A stretch of 14,771 bases of DNA from Spirochaetaceae bacterium (GTDB lineage Bacteria; Spirochaetota; Spirochaetia; JABEVK01), in contig JAHFSN010000002.1 of assembly GCA_023265735.1 (NCBI GenBank), forward strand, positions 9,459 through 24,229, read 5' to 3'. Shown here piece after piece: positions 1 through 7,140 of this stretch (position 1 is the first letter of the stretch; every line of letters starts with the position of its first letter). The translations under genes were made by a program, and so were the position numbers. The notes beneath the pieces were generated by a model, which did not search any database, had not been told where the DNA came from, and worked only from the letters and a program-made list of their open reading frames with translations.

Positions 1-800
1 GGGACTTTGAACTGCGGGCCATCCAGGACAGACTCCAGAGACTGGGGCTCCTGACGGCCCAGGTCGGGCACGAGATCAACACTCCCAACCACCTGATCGC
101 CCTCAACGCCCGTCTCGTGAATTCCCGCCTCAAGGCCTATCAGCTCGACCGCATCCGGGCCCGGGAAGACGGAATAGAACCCCCAAGCGCCAACGGTCTC
201 ATAGACGAAATGCTGCCCCTGGTCGAAGGGATCGGCAGGGCCGCGGGCCAGATCCATCAGATCGTTTCCAACCTCGAAAATGAAGTTCGCGTTCCCAGCT
301 CCCCTTCGCACATCGACCTGGGCCGCGTCGTCGGCCAGGCGTTCCAGCTGTACTACGCCCGGTGGCAGGAAGACTCCGACCGGCTAAGCCTCGAGGTTCC
401 CGATACCCCCGTCTGGATCTACGGTGTCGAGCTGCGGCTGCAGCAGCTGCTCACCAATTTGGTCAGCAATGCTCTCCGGGCGCTACCCGATCGGACCAAG
501 TCCGTCGCGATCACCGTGAGGACCCAGGAGGCGTCGGGTGTCCTGATGGTGTGCGACGAAGGCATTGGCATGAGCGCCGAGGTTCAGGCCCGGTTGGGGA
601 CCCTGCTGTTCACGGCCCAAAAGGGGACCCAGGGGACCGGGCTCGGATGGAGCCTTTGCCAGGAGATCGTCAAGGAGCACCAGGGACGCATCGAGCTCGA
701 CAGCCAGGTCGGTCGGGGGACGACGGTGAAAGTCTATTTCCCCCTGATCCTTTCACCCCCTCTGACCGCCTCGGTCAGCAGGACCCCGGAGGGCGTGTGA
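1..800 (+). CDS. Sensor histidine kinase, C-terminal part (5' truncated by window edge)
   Basis: The reading frame is open from base 3 to the TGA at 798-800, so the gene starts left of the window. What remains is a transmitter core. An H-box reads HEINTPNH, with the likely phospho-accepting His codon at 69-71. A helical linker follows, then an HATPase_c domain with an N-box (LTNLVSNALRAL), a G1 box (DEGIGM, codons 555-572) and a G2 box (GTGLGWSLC). The role is ATP-dependent autophosphorylation on His and transfer to a response regulator that is not in view. No membrane segment is visible in the retained part; the sensor region is missing, so the signal is unknown. The ORF could be opened at an internal ATG at 117, but that would remove the H-box, so the upstream extension is preferred. 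The HEI[NT]xPN form of the H-box is common in kinases of spirochaetes and deltaproteobacteria (family knowledge). It is followed by an A/T-rich gap and then tRNA genes, so it probably ends its own transcript. Confidence 0.88.
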   Translation, partial: DFELRAIQDRLQRLGLLTAQVGHEINTPNHLIALNARLVNSRLKAYQLDRIRAREDGIEPPSANGLIDEMLPLVEGIGRAAGQIHQIVSNLENEVRVPSSPSHIDLGRVVGQAFQLYYARWQEDSDRLSLEVPDTPVWIYGVELRLQQLLTNLVSNALRALPDRTKSVAITVRTQEASGVLMVCDEGIGMSAEVQARLGTLLFTAQKGTQGTGLGWSLCQEIVKEHQGRIELDSQVGRGTTVKVYFPLILSPPLTASVSRTPEGV

Positions 801-816
801 TTCTCCTTTTCTGGCC

Positions 817-835
817 AAAAGTCGAACTTTTTTTT
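817..835 (+). terminator. Weak candidate intrinsic terminator after the histidine kinase
   Basis: AAAAGT (817-822), loop CGA and ACTTTT (826-831) can pair, and the right arm runs into a T tract covering 828-835. The stem is short and A/T-only except for one G-C pair, so it is a poor terminator by strength. The T tract and its position 17 bases after the stop codon are the only support. A TTTCGAAA palindrome follows at 833-840. Confidence 0.25.
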
Positions 836-844
836 CGAAACCCC

Positions 845-873
845 TTGATCTTTTGAAAGAGGTGTTGTTTATT
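845..873 (+). promoter_or_regulatory. Candidate sigma-70-type promoter for the tRNA cluster
   Basis: TTGATC at 845-850 resembles a -35 box (4 of 6 consensus bases). TTTATT at 868-873 resembles a -10 box (4 of 6), and the spacer is 17 bases. Initiation would fall near 880, about 18 bases before the first tRNA. A slightly shifted -10 (TATTAG, 870-875) would need a 19-base spacer. The local A/T richness in an otherwise GC-rich region fits a promoter, but the match is modest. Confidence 0.4.
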
Positions 874-897
874 AGTCAACGTCCACTGAGGACACGT

Positions 898-971
898 GGT
901 GGTTGTAGCTCAGTTGGTAGAGCTCCAGATTGTGGTTCTGGCTGTCGCGGGTTCGAACCCCGTCATCCACC
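898..971 (+). tRNA. tRNA-His (GTG)
   Basis: This is a cloverleaf with acceptor GTGGTTG / CATCCAC, D-arm GCTC/GAGC, anticodon stem CCAGA/TCTGG around loop TTGTGGT (anticodon GTG), and T-arm GCGGG/CCCGT with the standard TTCGAAC loop. The extra 5' G (G-1, base 898) that marks tRNA-His can pair with the discriminator C at 971. The acceptor has one mismatch (position 5 T opposite position 68 T). The 3' CCA is not encoded, so it must be added by a CCA-adding enzyme. It is the first gene of a five-tRNA cluster. Confidence 0.95.
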
Positions 972-979
972 CTTAAGCT

Positions 980-1053
<74 letters not shown>

Positions 1054-1076
1054 ACTTTGTTTTTTTGAATTGAGAC

Positions 1077-1149
1077 GGGCCGATAGCTCAGCTGGTAGAG
1101 CAGCAGACTCTTAATCTGCGGGTCCAAGGTTCGAATCCTTGTCGGCTCA
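1077..1149 (+). tRNA. tRNA-Lys (CTT)
   Basis: The acceptor is GGGCCGA / TCGGCTC with a G-T at pair 2, and the discriminator is A. The D-arm is GCTC/GAGC, the anticodon stem GCAGA/TCTGC encloses loop CTCTTAA (anticodon CTT), and the T-arm is CAAGG/CCTTG. It reads AAG, the lysine codon strongly preferred in the neighbouring GC-rich genes. CCA is not encoded. A T-rich spacer (1054-1076) separates it from tRNA-Arg. Confidence 0.95.
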
Positions 1150-1164
1150 ATTCGCAGTGATCTT

Positions 1165-1187
1165 GGAAGGGGGATTCTCCTCCTTCC
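1165..1187 (+). other. Strong hairpin in the Lys-Leu tRNA spacer
   Basis: Bases 1165-1174 pair with 1178-1187 over 10 positions (nine Watson-Crick pairs and one G-T) around a 3-base loop TTC. No T tract follows, so it does not look like a terminator. In a tRNA precursor such a stem could direct endonucleolytic processing or protect the intermediate (inference). Confidence 0.6.
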
Positions 1188-1199
1188 TGGCTCGCAAAT

Positions 1200-1281
1200 G
1201 CGAGAGTGGTGAAATTGGTAGACACGCTGGATTTAGGTTCCAGTGCCGAAAGGTGTAAGGGTTCGAGTCCCTTCTCTCGCA
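1200..1281 (+). tRNA. tRNA-Leu (TAG)
   Basis: This is a class II tRNA. The acceptor is GCGAGAG / CTCTCGC with discriminator A. The anticodon stem CTGGA/TCCAG holds loop TTTAGGT (anticodon TAG), there is a long variable arm (TGCCGAAAGGTGTA region), and the T-arm is AGGGTTCGAGTCCCT. It reads CTA and probably other CTN codons by wobble. CCA is not encoded. Confidence 0.95.
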
Positions 1282-1283
1282 GT

Positions 1284-1312
1284 TCGGCGGCGCCTGGACC
1301 GTGTGTCGCCGA
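1284..1312 (+). other. Strong hairpin in the Leu-Gly tRNA spacer
   Basis: Bases 1284-1293 (TCGGCGGCGC) pair with 1303-1312 (GTGTCGCCGA) over 10 positions, two of them G-T, around a 9-base loop. There is no following T tract. It is the second of two long stems located exactly between tRNAs in this cluster; a processing role is inferred, not shown. Confidence 0.55.
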
Positions 1313-1332
1313 GATCGCCGGTGTTTGAAAAT

Positions 1333-1404
1333 GCGAAAGTAGCTCAGTGGTAGAGCTCCACCTTGCCAAGGTGGATGTCGCGGGTTCGAATCCCGTCTTT
1401 CGCT
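1333..1404 (+). tRNA. tRNA-Gly (GCC)
   Basis: The acceptor is GCGAAAG / CTTTCGC with discriminator T. The D-arm is GCTC/GAGC with a short D-loop, the anticodon stem CCACC/GGTGG holds loop TTGCCAA (anticodon GCC), and the T-arm is GCGGG/CCCGT. It reads GGC and GGT. CCA is not encoded. It is the last tRNA before the terminator. Confidence 0.96.
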
Positions 1405-1411
1405 GTCGCAA

Positions 1412-1449
1412 AGGCGGTCCGGTAACCCACCGGATCGCCTATTTTTTTT
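1412..1449 (+). terminator. Intrinsic terminator of the tRNA cluster
   Basis: An 11-bp stem (1412-1422 with 1430-1440, including one G-T pair), loop TAACCCA, and an uninterrupted run of eight T (1442-1449) form a textbook Rho-independent terminator. It lies 8 bases after tRNA-Gly and only 34 bases before the tig start codon. Confidence 0.93.
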
Positions 1450-1483
1450 CCAGGGCCCAGACGCCCTGTCCGAGGAACGAACA

Positions 1484-2833
1484 GTGATTGTCGACAAACA
1501 AATCAAGAAGCTGGACAAGTCCGCCGTTCAGCTCACCCTGACCATCGCCCGCGCCGCCGCCCAAGAGGAATACAGCGGGCTGCTGTCCAAGTATGTGAAA
1601 GACGCGGTGATGCCTGGGTTCCGCCGGGGTAAGGTTCCCGTGCCCGTCCTAGAGAAGAAATTTGGCGAGGCCATCAAGGCCGAGGCCCTCCAGACGTTGG
1701 TCGATAAGTCCCTCCATGAAGTGTTCGAGACCATCGAGGAGAAGCCGCTCAGCTACAGCCAGCCGGAAATCATCGATCGCAACATCAGCCTCGACCTGTC
1801 CAAGGACTTCACGTTCACCCTGCAGTACGACACGTTCCCCGACTTTGCCCTGCCCAACTATAAGGGCATCGAGGTTGAGGAGCCCCAGGTTGCTTTGACC
1901 AAGAAGGACGAGGACCGTGAACTGGAGCAGATCCGCGAGCAGAACGCCCTCGTTATCGACAAGTCCTCCGGCGTCGTGGCCCACGGTGACACGGTGACGG
2001 TCAACTACGTCGAGGTTGGCGCCGACGGGGACGAGGTCGAAAGCACCCGCCGCCAGGACTTTGTCTTTGCGGTAGGCACGGGCTACAACTACTACAAGAT
2101 CGATGACCAGATCGTGGGCTGGAAGAAGGACGACGAGAAGACGGTCGAAAAGGAATACCCGGCCGACTTTGAAGTGGCCGAGCTGGCGGGCACCAAGAAG
2201 ACCCTCAAGGTGAAGGTCACCGCGGTCAAGGAAAAGAAACTTCCCAACCTGGACGACGATTTGGCCCAGGACGTCAGCGAGGCGTTCAAGACCCTTGACG
2301 ACCTCAAGAAGTCCATCAACGACAGGCTGACGACCACGATTCAGAACACCGTCCGGCAGAAGAACCTCGACGCGATCCTGGCCAAGGTCGCCGACCAGGC
2401 GAAGATCGACCTGCCCGAATCCATGATCTTGGCCGAGCTGGAGCAGTCCTGGCGCTCCTTCGCGTCGAACAGCCGGATCACTCCGGAACAGCTCGAGCAG
2501 ATGTTTGGCCACGAGGGAAAGCACAAGATGCAGGACCAGTGGCGGCCCCAGGCCATCGACGGTCTGCGCAAGCGGCTGGTGATGGAAAAGATCCTCGAAG
2601 CCGAAAAGATCGAATGCACCCCGGAAGAGCTCGAGGCTGAAGTGGCCAAGCAGGCCGAGGCGAGCAAGATCTCCCTGGACGAAGCCAAGGAGTACTTCGA
2701 GAAGAACGGCTTCCTCCACTACCTGGAGCACGACGTCCGCGACCGGAAGCTCGTGGACTTCTTGCTGGCCCAGAGCAAAATCAAGAAGGGAAAGAAACTG
2801 TCTTACCTGGACTTGATGGAACAAAAAGAGTAA
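1484..2833 (+). CDS. tig: Trigger factor (ribosome-associated chaperone)
   Basis: This cytosolic chaperone docks at the ribosomal exit tunnel and shields nascent chains. The 449-residue length is normal for the family. The N-terminal ribosome-binding domain carries the signature GFRRGKVP at residues 45-52. A FKBP-like domain spans about 163-252, starting GDTVTVNY, and a long Lys/Glu-rich helical C-terminal domain follows. In the FKBP domain the usual PGF segment is replaced by YKI (about 204-206), so prolyl isomerase activity is probably weak or lost; chaperoning does not need it. The start is GTG at 1484, chosen because GAGGA at 1472-1476 is a well-placed Shine-Dalgarno and the protein begins like other trigger factors. 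It is the first gene of tig-clpP-clpX-lon, with clpP following after 10 bases. No promoter fits between the tRNA terminator and the start, so transcription may come from within or upstream of the tRNAs. Confidence 0.96.
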   Translation: MIVDKQIKKLDKSAVQLTLTIARAAAQEEYSGLLSKYVKDAVMPGFRRGKVPVPVLEKKFGEAIKAEALQTLVDKSLHEVFETIEEKPLSYSQPEIIDRNISLDLSKDFTFTLQYDTFPDFALPNYKGIEVEEPQVALTKKDEDRELEQIREQNALVIDKSSGVVAHGDTVTVNYVEVGADGDEVESTRRQDFVFAVGTGYNYYKIDDQIVGWKKDDEKTVEKEYPADFEVAELAGTKKTLKVKVTAVKEKKLPNLDDDLAQDVSEAFKTLDDLKKSINDRLTTTIQNTVRQKNLDAILAKVADQAKIDLPESMILAELEQSWRSFASNSRITPEQLEQMFGHEGKHKMQDQWRPQAIDGLRKRLVMEKILEAEKIECTPEELEAEVAKQAEASKISLDEAKEYFEKNGFLHYLEHDVRDRKLVDFLLAQSKIKKGKKLSYLDLMEQKE

Positions 2834-2843
2834 ATTTGCCCTT

Positions 2844-3458
2844 ATGAATTCCCATATGAGCACTTTGGTCCCGATGGTGGTCGAGCAGACCGGCGTGGGG
2901 GAGCGGGCCTACGATATCTTCTCCCGCCTTCTGAAGGATCGCATCGTCTTCATTGACGGTGAGATCCACGACGTGACGGCCGACCTCGTGGTAGCCCAGC
3001 TGCTCCACCTCGACGCCCAAGACCCGGAAAAAGACATCGCCGTGTACATCAACTCACCTGGCGGCAGCGTGACCGCAGGTTTGGCGATCTACGACACCAT
3101 GCAGTTCCTCAACTGCGACGTGCAGACCACTTGTGTGGGACAGGCGGCCTCCATGGGGGCCCTTCTCCTGGCCGGAGGGACCCCCGGGAAGCGGTTTTCC
3201 CTCCCGTCGTCCCGTATCCTGATCCACCAGCCCTGGGGCGGTGCCCAAGGGCAAGCCCGGGACATTCACATCCAGGCCAAAGAGATCATTCGACTCAAGA
3301 ACCTGACGATCGAGATCTTCGCCCACCACACCGGCAAAACGGTGGAGGCCATCGCCAAGGACCTCGAGCGCGACTTCTTCATGTCGGCTCAGGAAGCCCT
3401 CGATTACGGCTTGATCGATAAGGTTCTGGTGCGGGAGAAACATGGCGCGAAAAAATGA
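2844..3458 (+). CDS. clpP: ATP-dependent Clp protease proteolytic subunit ClpP
   Basis: This is the serine peptidase that forms the tetradecameric chamber of the Clp protease. The 204 residues match the family. The catalytic triad is in place: Ser103 in GQAASMGA, His128 in LIHQPWGG and Asp177 in ERDFFMS. The YINSPGG strand (68-74), IYDTMQ and the C-terminal SAQEALDYGLID segment are typical. The ATG at 2844 lies 10 bases after the tig stop with only a weak AAAAGAG upstream. A second ATG at 2856 gives MSTLVPMVVEQT, which matches the mature start of many ClpPs, so the true start could be either. The last 17 bases overlap clpX, which is consistent with coupled synthesis of the peptidase and its unfoldase. 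Propeptide self-cleavage cannot be judged from the sequence. Confidence 0.97.
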   Translation: MNSHMSTLVPMVVEQTGVGERAYDIFSRLLKDRIVFIDGEIHDVTADLVVAQLLHLDAQDPEKDIAVYINSPGGSVTAGLAIYDTMQFLNCDVQTTCVGQAASMGALLLAGGTPGKRFSLPSSRILIHQPWGGAQGQARDIHIQAKEIIRLKNLTIEIFAHHTGKTVEAIAKDLERDFFMSAQEALDYGLIDKVLVREKHGAKK

Positions 3459-4737
3459 CGTCCTCGACCATTGCTCGTTTTGCAAGAGACCTGCCAACCA
3501 AGTCACCCGGCTGATCACGGGCGAGGGCGTGGCCATCTGCAGCGACTGCATCAGTGCCTGCACCCGCATCATCGACCAGGAACAGAGCGAGGGCGGTGAT
3601 TTCAGCCTCGGCGGAGACCTCCCCACCCCGAAGGAACTCAAGGAGTTCCTGGACCAATACGTGGTGGGCCAAGACGAAGCCAAGAAGGTCCTCTCGGTGG
3701 CGGTCTACAACCACTACAAGAGGATCAGCTCGCCCCTCGACGAAACCGGCGAGGAAGTTGAGATGGAGAAGTCCAACATCCTCATCGTGGGCCCCTCGGG
3801 GACGGGCAAGACCCTCCTGGCGCGAACTCTAGCCAAGAAGCTTCGGGTGCCCTTCGCCATCGCCGACGCCACGACATTGACGGAAGCGGGGTACGTTGGC
3901 GAGGACGTCGAGAATATCCTTTTGAAACTGATCCAGAGCGCCGGGGGCAACATCGCCGCCGCCGAACGGGGCATCGTGTTTGTCGACGAGATCGACAAGA
4001 TCGGCAAGAAGGGCGAAAACGTCTCCATCACCCGCGACGTGAGCGGTGAAGGCGTCCAGCAGGCCCTCCTCAAGATCATCGAAGGCACCCAGGCCAACGT
4101 TCCTCCCCAGGGGGGACGCAAGCACCCCAACCAGGACTACCTGAAGATCGACACCACGAAGATCCTCTTCATCTGCGGAGGGGCCTTCGTGGGCCTGGAC
4201 AAGATCATCCAGCGCCGGACGGCGAAGACGGCCCTGGGGTTTGGCAGCTCCGTTCAGCTCAAGCACGAGGAGTCCCACCATCAGCTCTTCGAGCAGATGC
4301 ACCCCGAGGACCTCATCAAATTCGGGCTCATTCCCGAATTCATCGGCCGGCTGCCCATCATGGTGAGCCTCGATGAGCTGACCAGGGACGATCTGCTGCG
4401 CATCACCACCGAACCCAAGAATTCCATCATCCGGCAGTACCAGGTGGCCCTGAAGCTCGACAACGCCGACCTCCATTTTGAGAGGGCGGCCATCGAGGCC
4501 ATCGCCGATCAGGCCATCGTGCGCAAGACGGGGGCCCGGGGGCTGCGGGCTATCGTGGAAGGCGCCATGCTGAACCTCATGTACGAGATTCCGTCCCTCC
4601 CTGGAAAGAAGAAGATCGTGATCACCAAGGAAGTCTTCTCGAAGGGTGAAATGCCGACCATTATCACCGACCCCGTCGAGATGACCAAACCGTGGGTTCG
4701 AGAGATCTTCGAATTTACGGGGAAGGCGGCGGGGTAG
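3442..4737 (+). CDS. clpX: ClpXP unfoldase ATPase subunit ClpX
   Basis: This AAA+ unfoldase recognises tagged proteins and threads them into ClpP. At 431 residues it is of usual length. The N-terminal C4 zinc finger has Cys11, Cys14, Cys33 and Cys36. Walker A is GPSGTGKT at 117-124 and Walker B is VFVDEIDK with Asp182-Glu183. The pore loop is GYVGEDVEN (150-158), the RKH loop lies near 226-228, and sensor 2 is GARGLRAI. The ClpP-docking tripeptide is LGF (265-267) rather than the commonest IGF. The start ATG overlaps the end of clpP and has GGGAG at 3433-3437 as ribosome-binding site. lon follows 7 bases after the stop. Confidence 0.98.
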   Translation: MARKNDVLDHCSFCKRPANQVTRLITGEGVAICSDCISACTRIIDQEQSEGGDFSLGGDLPTPKELKEFLDQYVVGQDEAKKVLSVAVYNHYKRISSPLDETGEEVEMEKSNILIVGPSGTGKTLLARTLAKKLRVPFAIADATTLTEAGYVGEDVENILLKLIQSAGGNIAAAERGIVFVDEIDKIGKKGENVSITRDVSGEGVQQALLKIIEGTQANVPPQGGRKHPNQDYLKIDTTKILFICGGAFVGLDKIIQRRTAKTALGFGSSVQLKHEESHHQLFEQMHPEDLIKFGLIPEFIGRLPIMVSLDELTRDDLLRITTEPKNSIIRQYQVALKLDNADLHFERAAIEAIADQAIVRKTGARGLRAIVEGAMLNLMYEIPSLPGKKKIVITKEVFSKGEMPTIITDPVEMTKPWVREIFEFTGKAAG

Positions 4738-4744
4738 TCGGCAG

Positions 4745-7138
4745 ATGCTGGGACTTCCCCGGGGCAAGGCGCTCAAGAAAGATTTACCTCTGCTGGTGGT
4801 GAAAGACGTGTTGATCTTCCCCCAGATGGTGGCCCCGTTTTTCGCCGGGAAGGGCCAGAGCGTCAAGGCCCTGGAAGTCGCCCTAGCCGAGGGTCAGGAG
4901 ATCTTCCTGGTTCCCCCGAAAACGAAGGACGACGCGGTTTCCGAGAACGACCTGCACTCGCTTGGTGTCATCGCCGTGATCCTCCAGACCCTCAAGCTTC
5001 CCGATGGGACGGTGAGGGTGCTGGTGGAAGGACGCGAGAGGGCGAAGCTTGTCAAATATCAGCCCCGGCAGGACTACGTGAGGGCCGAGGTCCAGCCCCT
5101 CGACACCCCGGTGGACGTGCGCAATGAGGCCCTGAGCCTCACCCAGGTGGTTCTGACCACCTTGAAGGCCTACAAAGACCTCCAGGCCAAGCTCTCCAAG
5201 GAGAAGCTGTCCCTCCTGTGGGAGACGGACAAGACCGATACCCTGGTCGACCTTTTGGTGCCCCACCTCAACCTTCCCGACGAAAAGCGCCTGGAGTTCT
5301 TCCTCGAGACCAAGCCCCTGGTGCGGCTGGAGAACCTGGCCGTGACCCTGCAGGTTGAGCACGAGTTGGCGGGCCTCCAGCAGGAGATTCACAAGAAGGT
5401 GAAGGGCCGGCTCGAGCAGAACCAGCGTGAGTACTACCTCAACGAACAGCTGAAAGAAATCCACAAAGAACTGGGCCACGACGACGGAGACCCCACGGGC
5501 TCGGTGGACCTCAAGCGGCGGGTCGAGGCCCTCGACGCCCCGGAAGACGCCAAAGACAAAGCCCTGAAGGAGTGCAACCGGCTGGCCCGGCTGCAGTCCA
5601 CCACCCCCGAGGCCGGCATCCTGCGCACCTACCTGGAGTGGTTCACCGACCTGCCCTGGGGCAAGAAGACCGAGGACCAGTCGTCCATCGCCCAGGCCGA
5701 AGTCGTCCTCGACGAAGACCACTTCGACATGAAGAAGGTCAAGCAGCGTATTCTCGACTTTCTGGCCGTCCGCCGGGTGGCCGACCGCTTGAAGGGTCCC
5801 ATCCTGTGTTTGGTCGGTCCCCCGGGAACGGGAAAGACGAGTCTGGGCCGGTCGGTGGCCCGGGCCCTGGGACGAAAATTTGTCCGGATCAGCCTGGGGG
5901 GGGTCCGCGACGAAGCCGAGATCCGCGGACACCGCAAGACCTACGTCGGCGCCCTGCCCGGCAAGATCATCCAAAGCATGAAGAGGGCGGGAACCTCGAA
6001 CCCCGTCTTCCTCCTCGACGAGATCGACAAGATGACCTCGGACTTCCGGGGCGATCCCGCGGCGGCCCTCCTGGAAGTCCTCGATCCGGAACAGAACGCC
6101 GCCTTCACCGACCACTACCTCGAAGTCCCCTACGACCTGTCGGACGTGCTGTTCATCACCACGGCCAACAGCCTCCACACCATCCCCAGGCCCCTTCAGG
6201 ACCGGATGGAAGTCATCGAGGTGCCCGGGTACACGGACATCGAGAAGCAGAAGATCGCCGAGGGGTTCATCGTCCGCAAGCAGGCCAAGGAGAACGGCCT
6301 GGGGGACCATCAGGTGTCCTTTACCCCCGAAGCGCTCCAGACCATCATCCACCGCTATACCGCCGAATCGGGGGTACGCGGGCTCGAGAGGCAGATCGCA
6401 ACGGTTCTCCGAAAGACCGTGCGCCGTTTGCTGGCCGAGGGCAAACTCGCCGTCGCCCATGCCGAGACCGAAACTCCATCCGAGCCGCTGACCCTGGTCA
6501 TCGACGAGGACCAGGTGAAGGCCGACCTGGGGTTGCCCCTCTGGCGGGACGACAAGGCCCTCACCGAGGCCCGGCCCGGGGTGGCCAACGGCCTGGCGTG
6601 GACCGAGGTGGGCGGGAAGGTTCTTTCGGTGGAGGTCAGCCTCTTCCCCGGCAAAGGTGAACTCATCCTCACGGGCAGCCTGGGCGACGTCATGAAGGAA
6701 TCGGCCCGGATTGCCCTGAGCTACTTGAAGGCCCACGGCGGCGCCTGGGGCCTGGCCCCCGATTTCGCCAAGGACCAGGACATTCATATCCACTTTCCCG
6801 AGGGCGCTATCCCCAAGGACGGCCCTTCGGCAGGAATCACGGTTATCGCGTCCCTGCTCAGCGCGTTCCGCGGGCTGCCGTTGACCGTGGGCACCGCCAT
6901 GACCGGCGAGGTGACCCTCACGGGGCGGGTGCTCCCCATCGGCGGCGTCAAGGAGAAGGTGCTGGCGGCCCACCGCCGGGGCCTCGGACGGGTCTTCCTC
7001 CCCGAGGACAACCGCCGCGACCTCGAGGAAGTCCCCGAGGAAGCCGTGGAGGGCTCGCAGTTCCTGTTTGCCTCGACGGTTTCCGACGCCCTCCCGCTCC
7101 TTTTCCCCGAAGGGTCCTTCCCTCCCCCTAGTCTTTAG
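4745..7138 (+). CDS. lon: ATP-dependent protease Lon
   Basis: This soluble AAA+ serine protease degrades misfolded and regulatory proteins. The 797 residues are full length for bacterial LonA. The substrate-binding N-domain spans about 10-210 (LPLLVVKDVLIFPQMVAPFF at its start), followed by a coiled-coil/helical linker (about 205-300). The AAA+ module has Walker A GPPGTGKT (358-365) and Walker B VFLLDEID (Asp425-Glu426). The C-terminal protease domain has the catalytic Ser695 in KDGPSAG and Lys738 in GGVKEKVLAA, 43 residues apart as in E. coli Lon. The ATG at 4745 lies 7 bases after clpX; no strong Shine-Dalgarno is visible, so coupling to clpX translation is likely. Its 3' end overlaps by 11 bases the convergent cyclase-like gene. 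Confidence 0.98.
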   Translation: MLGLPRGKALKKDLPLLVVKDVLIFPQMVAPFFAGKGQSVKALEVALAEGQEIFLVPPKTKDDAVSENDLHSLGVIAVILQTLKLPDGTVRVLVEGRERAKLVKYQPRQDYVRAEVQPLDTPVDVRNEALSLTQVVLTTLKAYKDLQAKLSKEKLSLLWETDKTDTLVDLLVPHLNLPDEKRLEFFLETKPLVRLENLAVTLQVEHELAGLQQEIHKKVKGRLEQNQREYYLNEQLKEIHKELGHDDGDPTGSVDLKRRVEALDAPEDAKDKALKECNRLARLQSTTPEAGILRTYLEWFTDLPWGKKTEDQSSIAQAEVVLDEDHFDMKKVKQRILDFLAVRRVADRLKGPILCLVGPPGTGKTSLGRSVARALGRKFVRISLGGVRDEAEIRGHRKTYVGALPGKIIQSMKRAGTSNPVFLLDEIDKMTSDFRGDPAAALLEVLDPEQNAAFTDHYLEVPYDLSDVLFITTANSLHTIPRPLQDRMEVIEVPGYTDIEKQKIAEGFIVRKQAKENGLGDHQVSFTPEALQTIIHRYTAESGVRGLERQIATVLRKTVRRLLAEGKLAVAHAETETPSEPLTLVIDEDQVKADLGLPLWRDDKALTEARPGVANGLAWTEVGGKVLSVEVSLFPGKGELILTGSLGDVMKESARIALSYLKAHGGAWGLAPDFAKDQDIHIHFPEGAIPKDGPSAGITVIASLLSAFRGLPLTVGTAMTGEVTLTGRVLPIGGVKEKVLAAHRRGLGRVFLPEDNRRDLEEVPEEAVEGSQFLFASTVSDALPLLFPEGSFPPPSL

Positions 7139-7140
7139 GG
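7126..7140. other. Inverted repeat carrying both convergent stop codons
   Basis: CCCTA (7126-7130), spacer GTCTT and TAGGG (7136-7140) form a perfect 5-bp inverted repeat. The lon stop TAG is at 7136-7138, and the stop of the minus-strand cyclase-like gene is the CTA at 7128-7130. No T tract follows on either strand, so it is at best a weak transcription barrier. No other terminator is visible between the two convergent operons. Confidence 0.45.

Noticed and set aside
1054..1070. T-rich run after tRNA-Arg as a terminator
   Set aside because: No hairpin precedes it apart from the tRNA itself, and tRNA-Lys follows at once, so the cluster continues.
1649..2863. 404-codon open frame antisense to tig
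   Set aside because: It has low-complexity Leu/Val/Gly-rich composition, no motif and no ribosome-binding site; tig is clearly the real gene.
4883..6973. 696-codon open frame antisense to lon
   Set aside because: Frames opposite GC-rich genes stay open because of codon bias. It has no recognisable domain, and lon on the other strand is complete with all catalytic motifs.
7109..7122. GAAGGGTCCTTC near the lon 3' end as a terminator hairpin
   Set aside because: The loop would be only two bases and no T tract follows.
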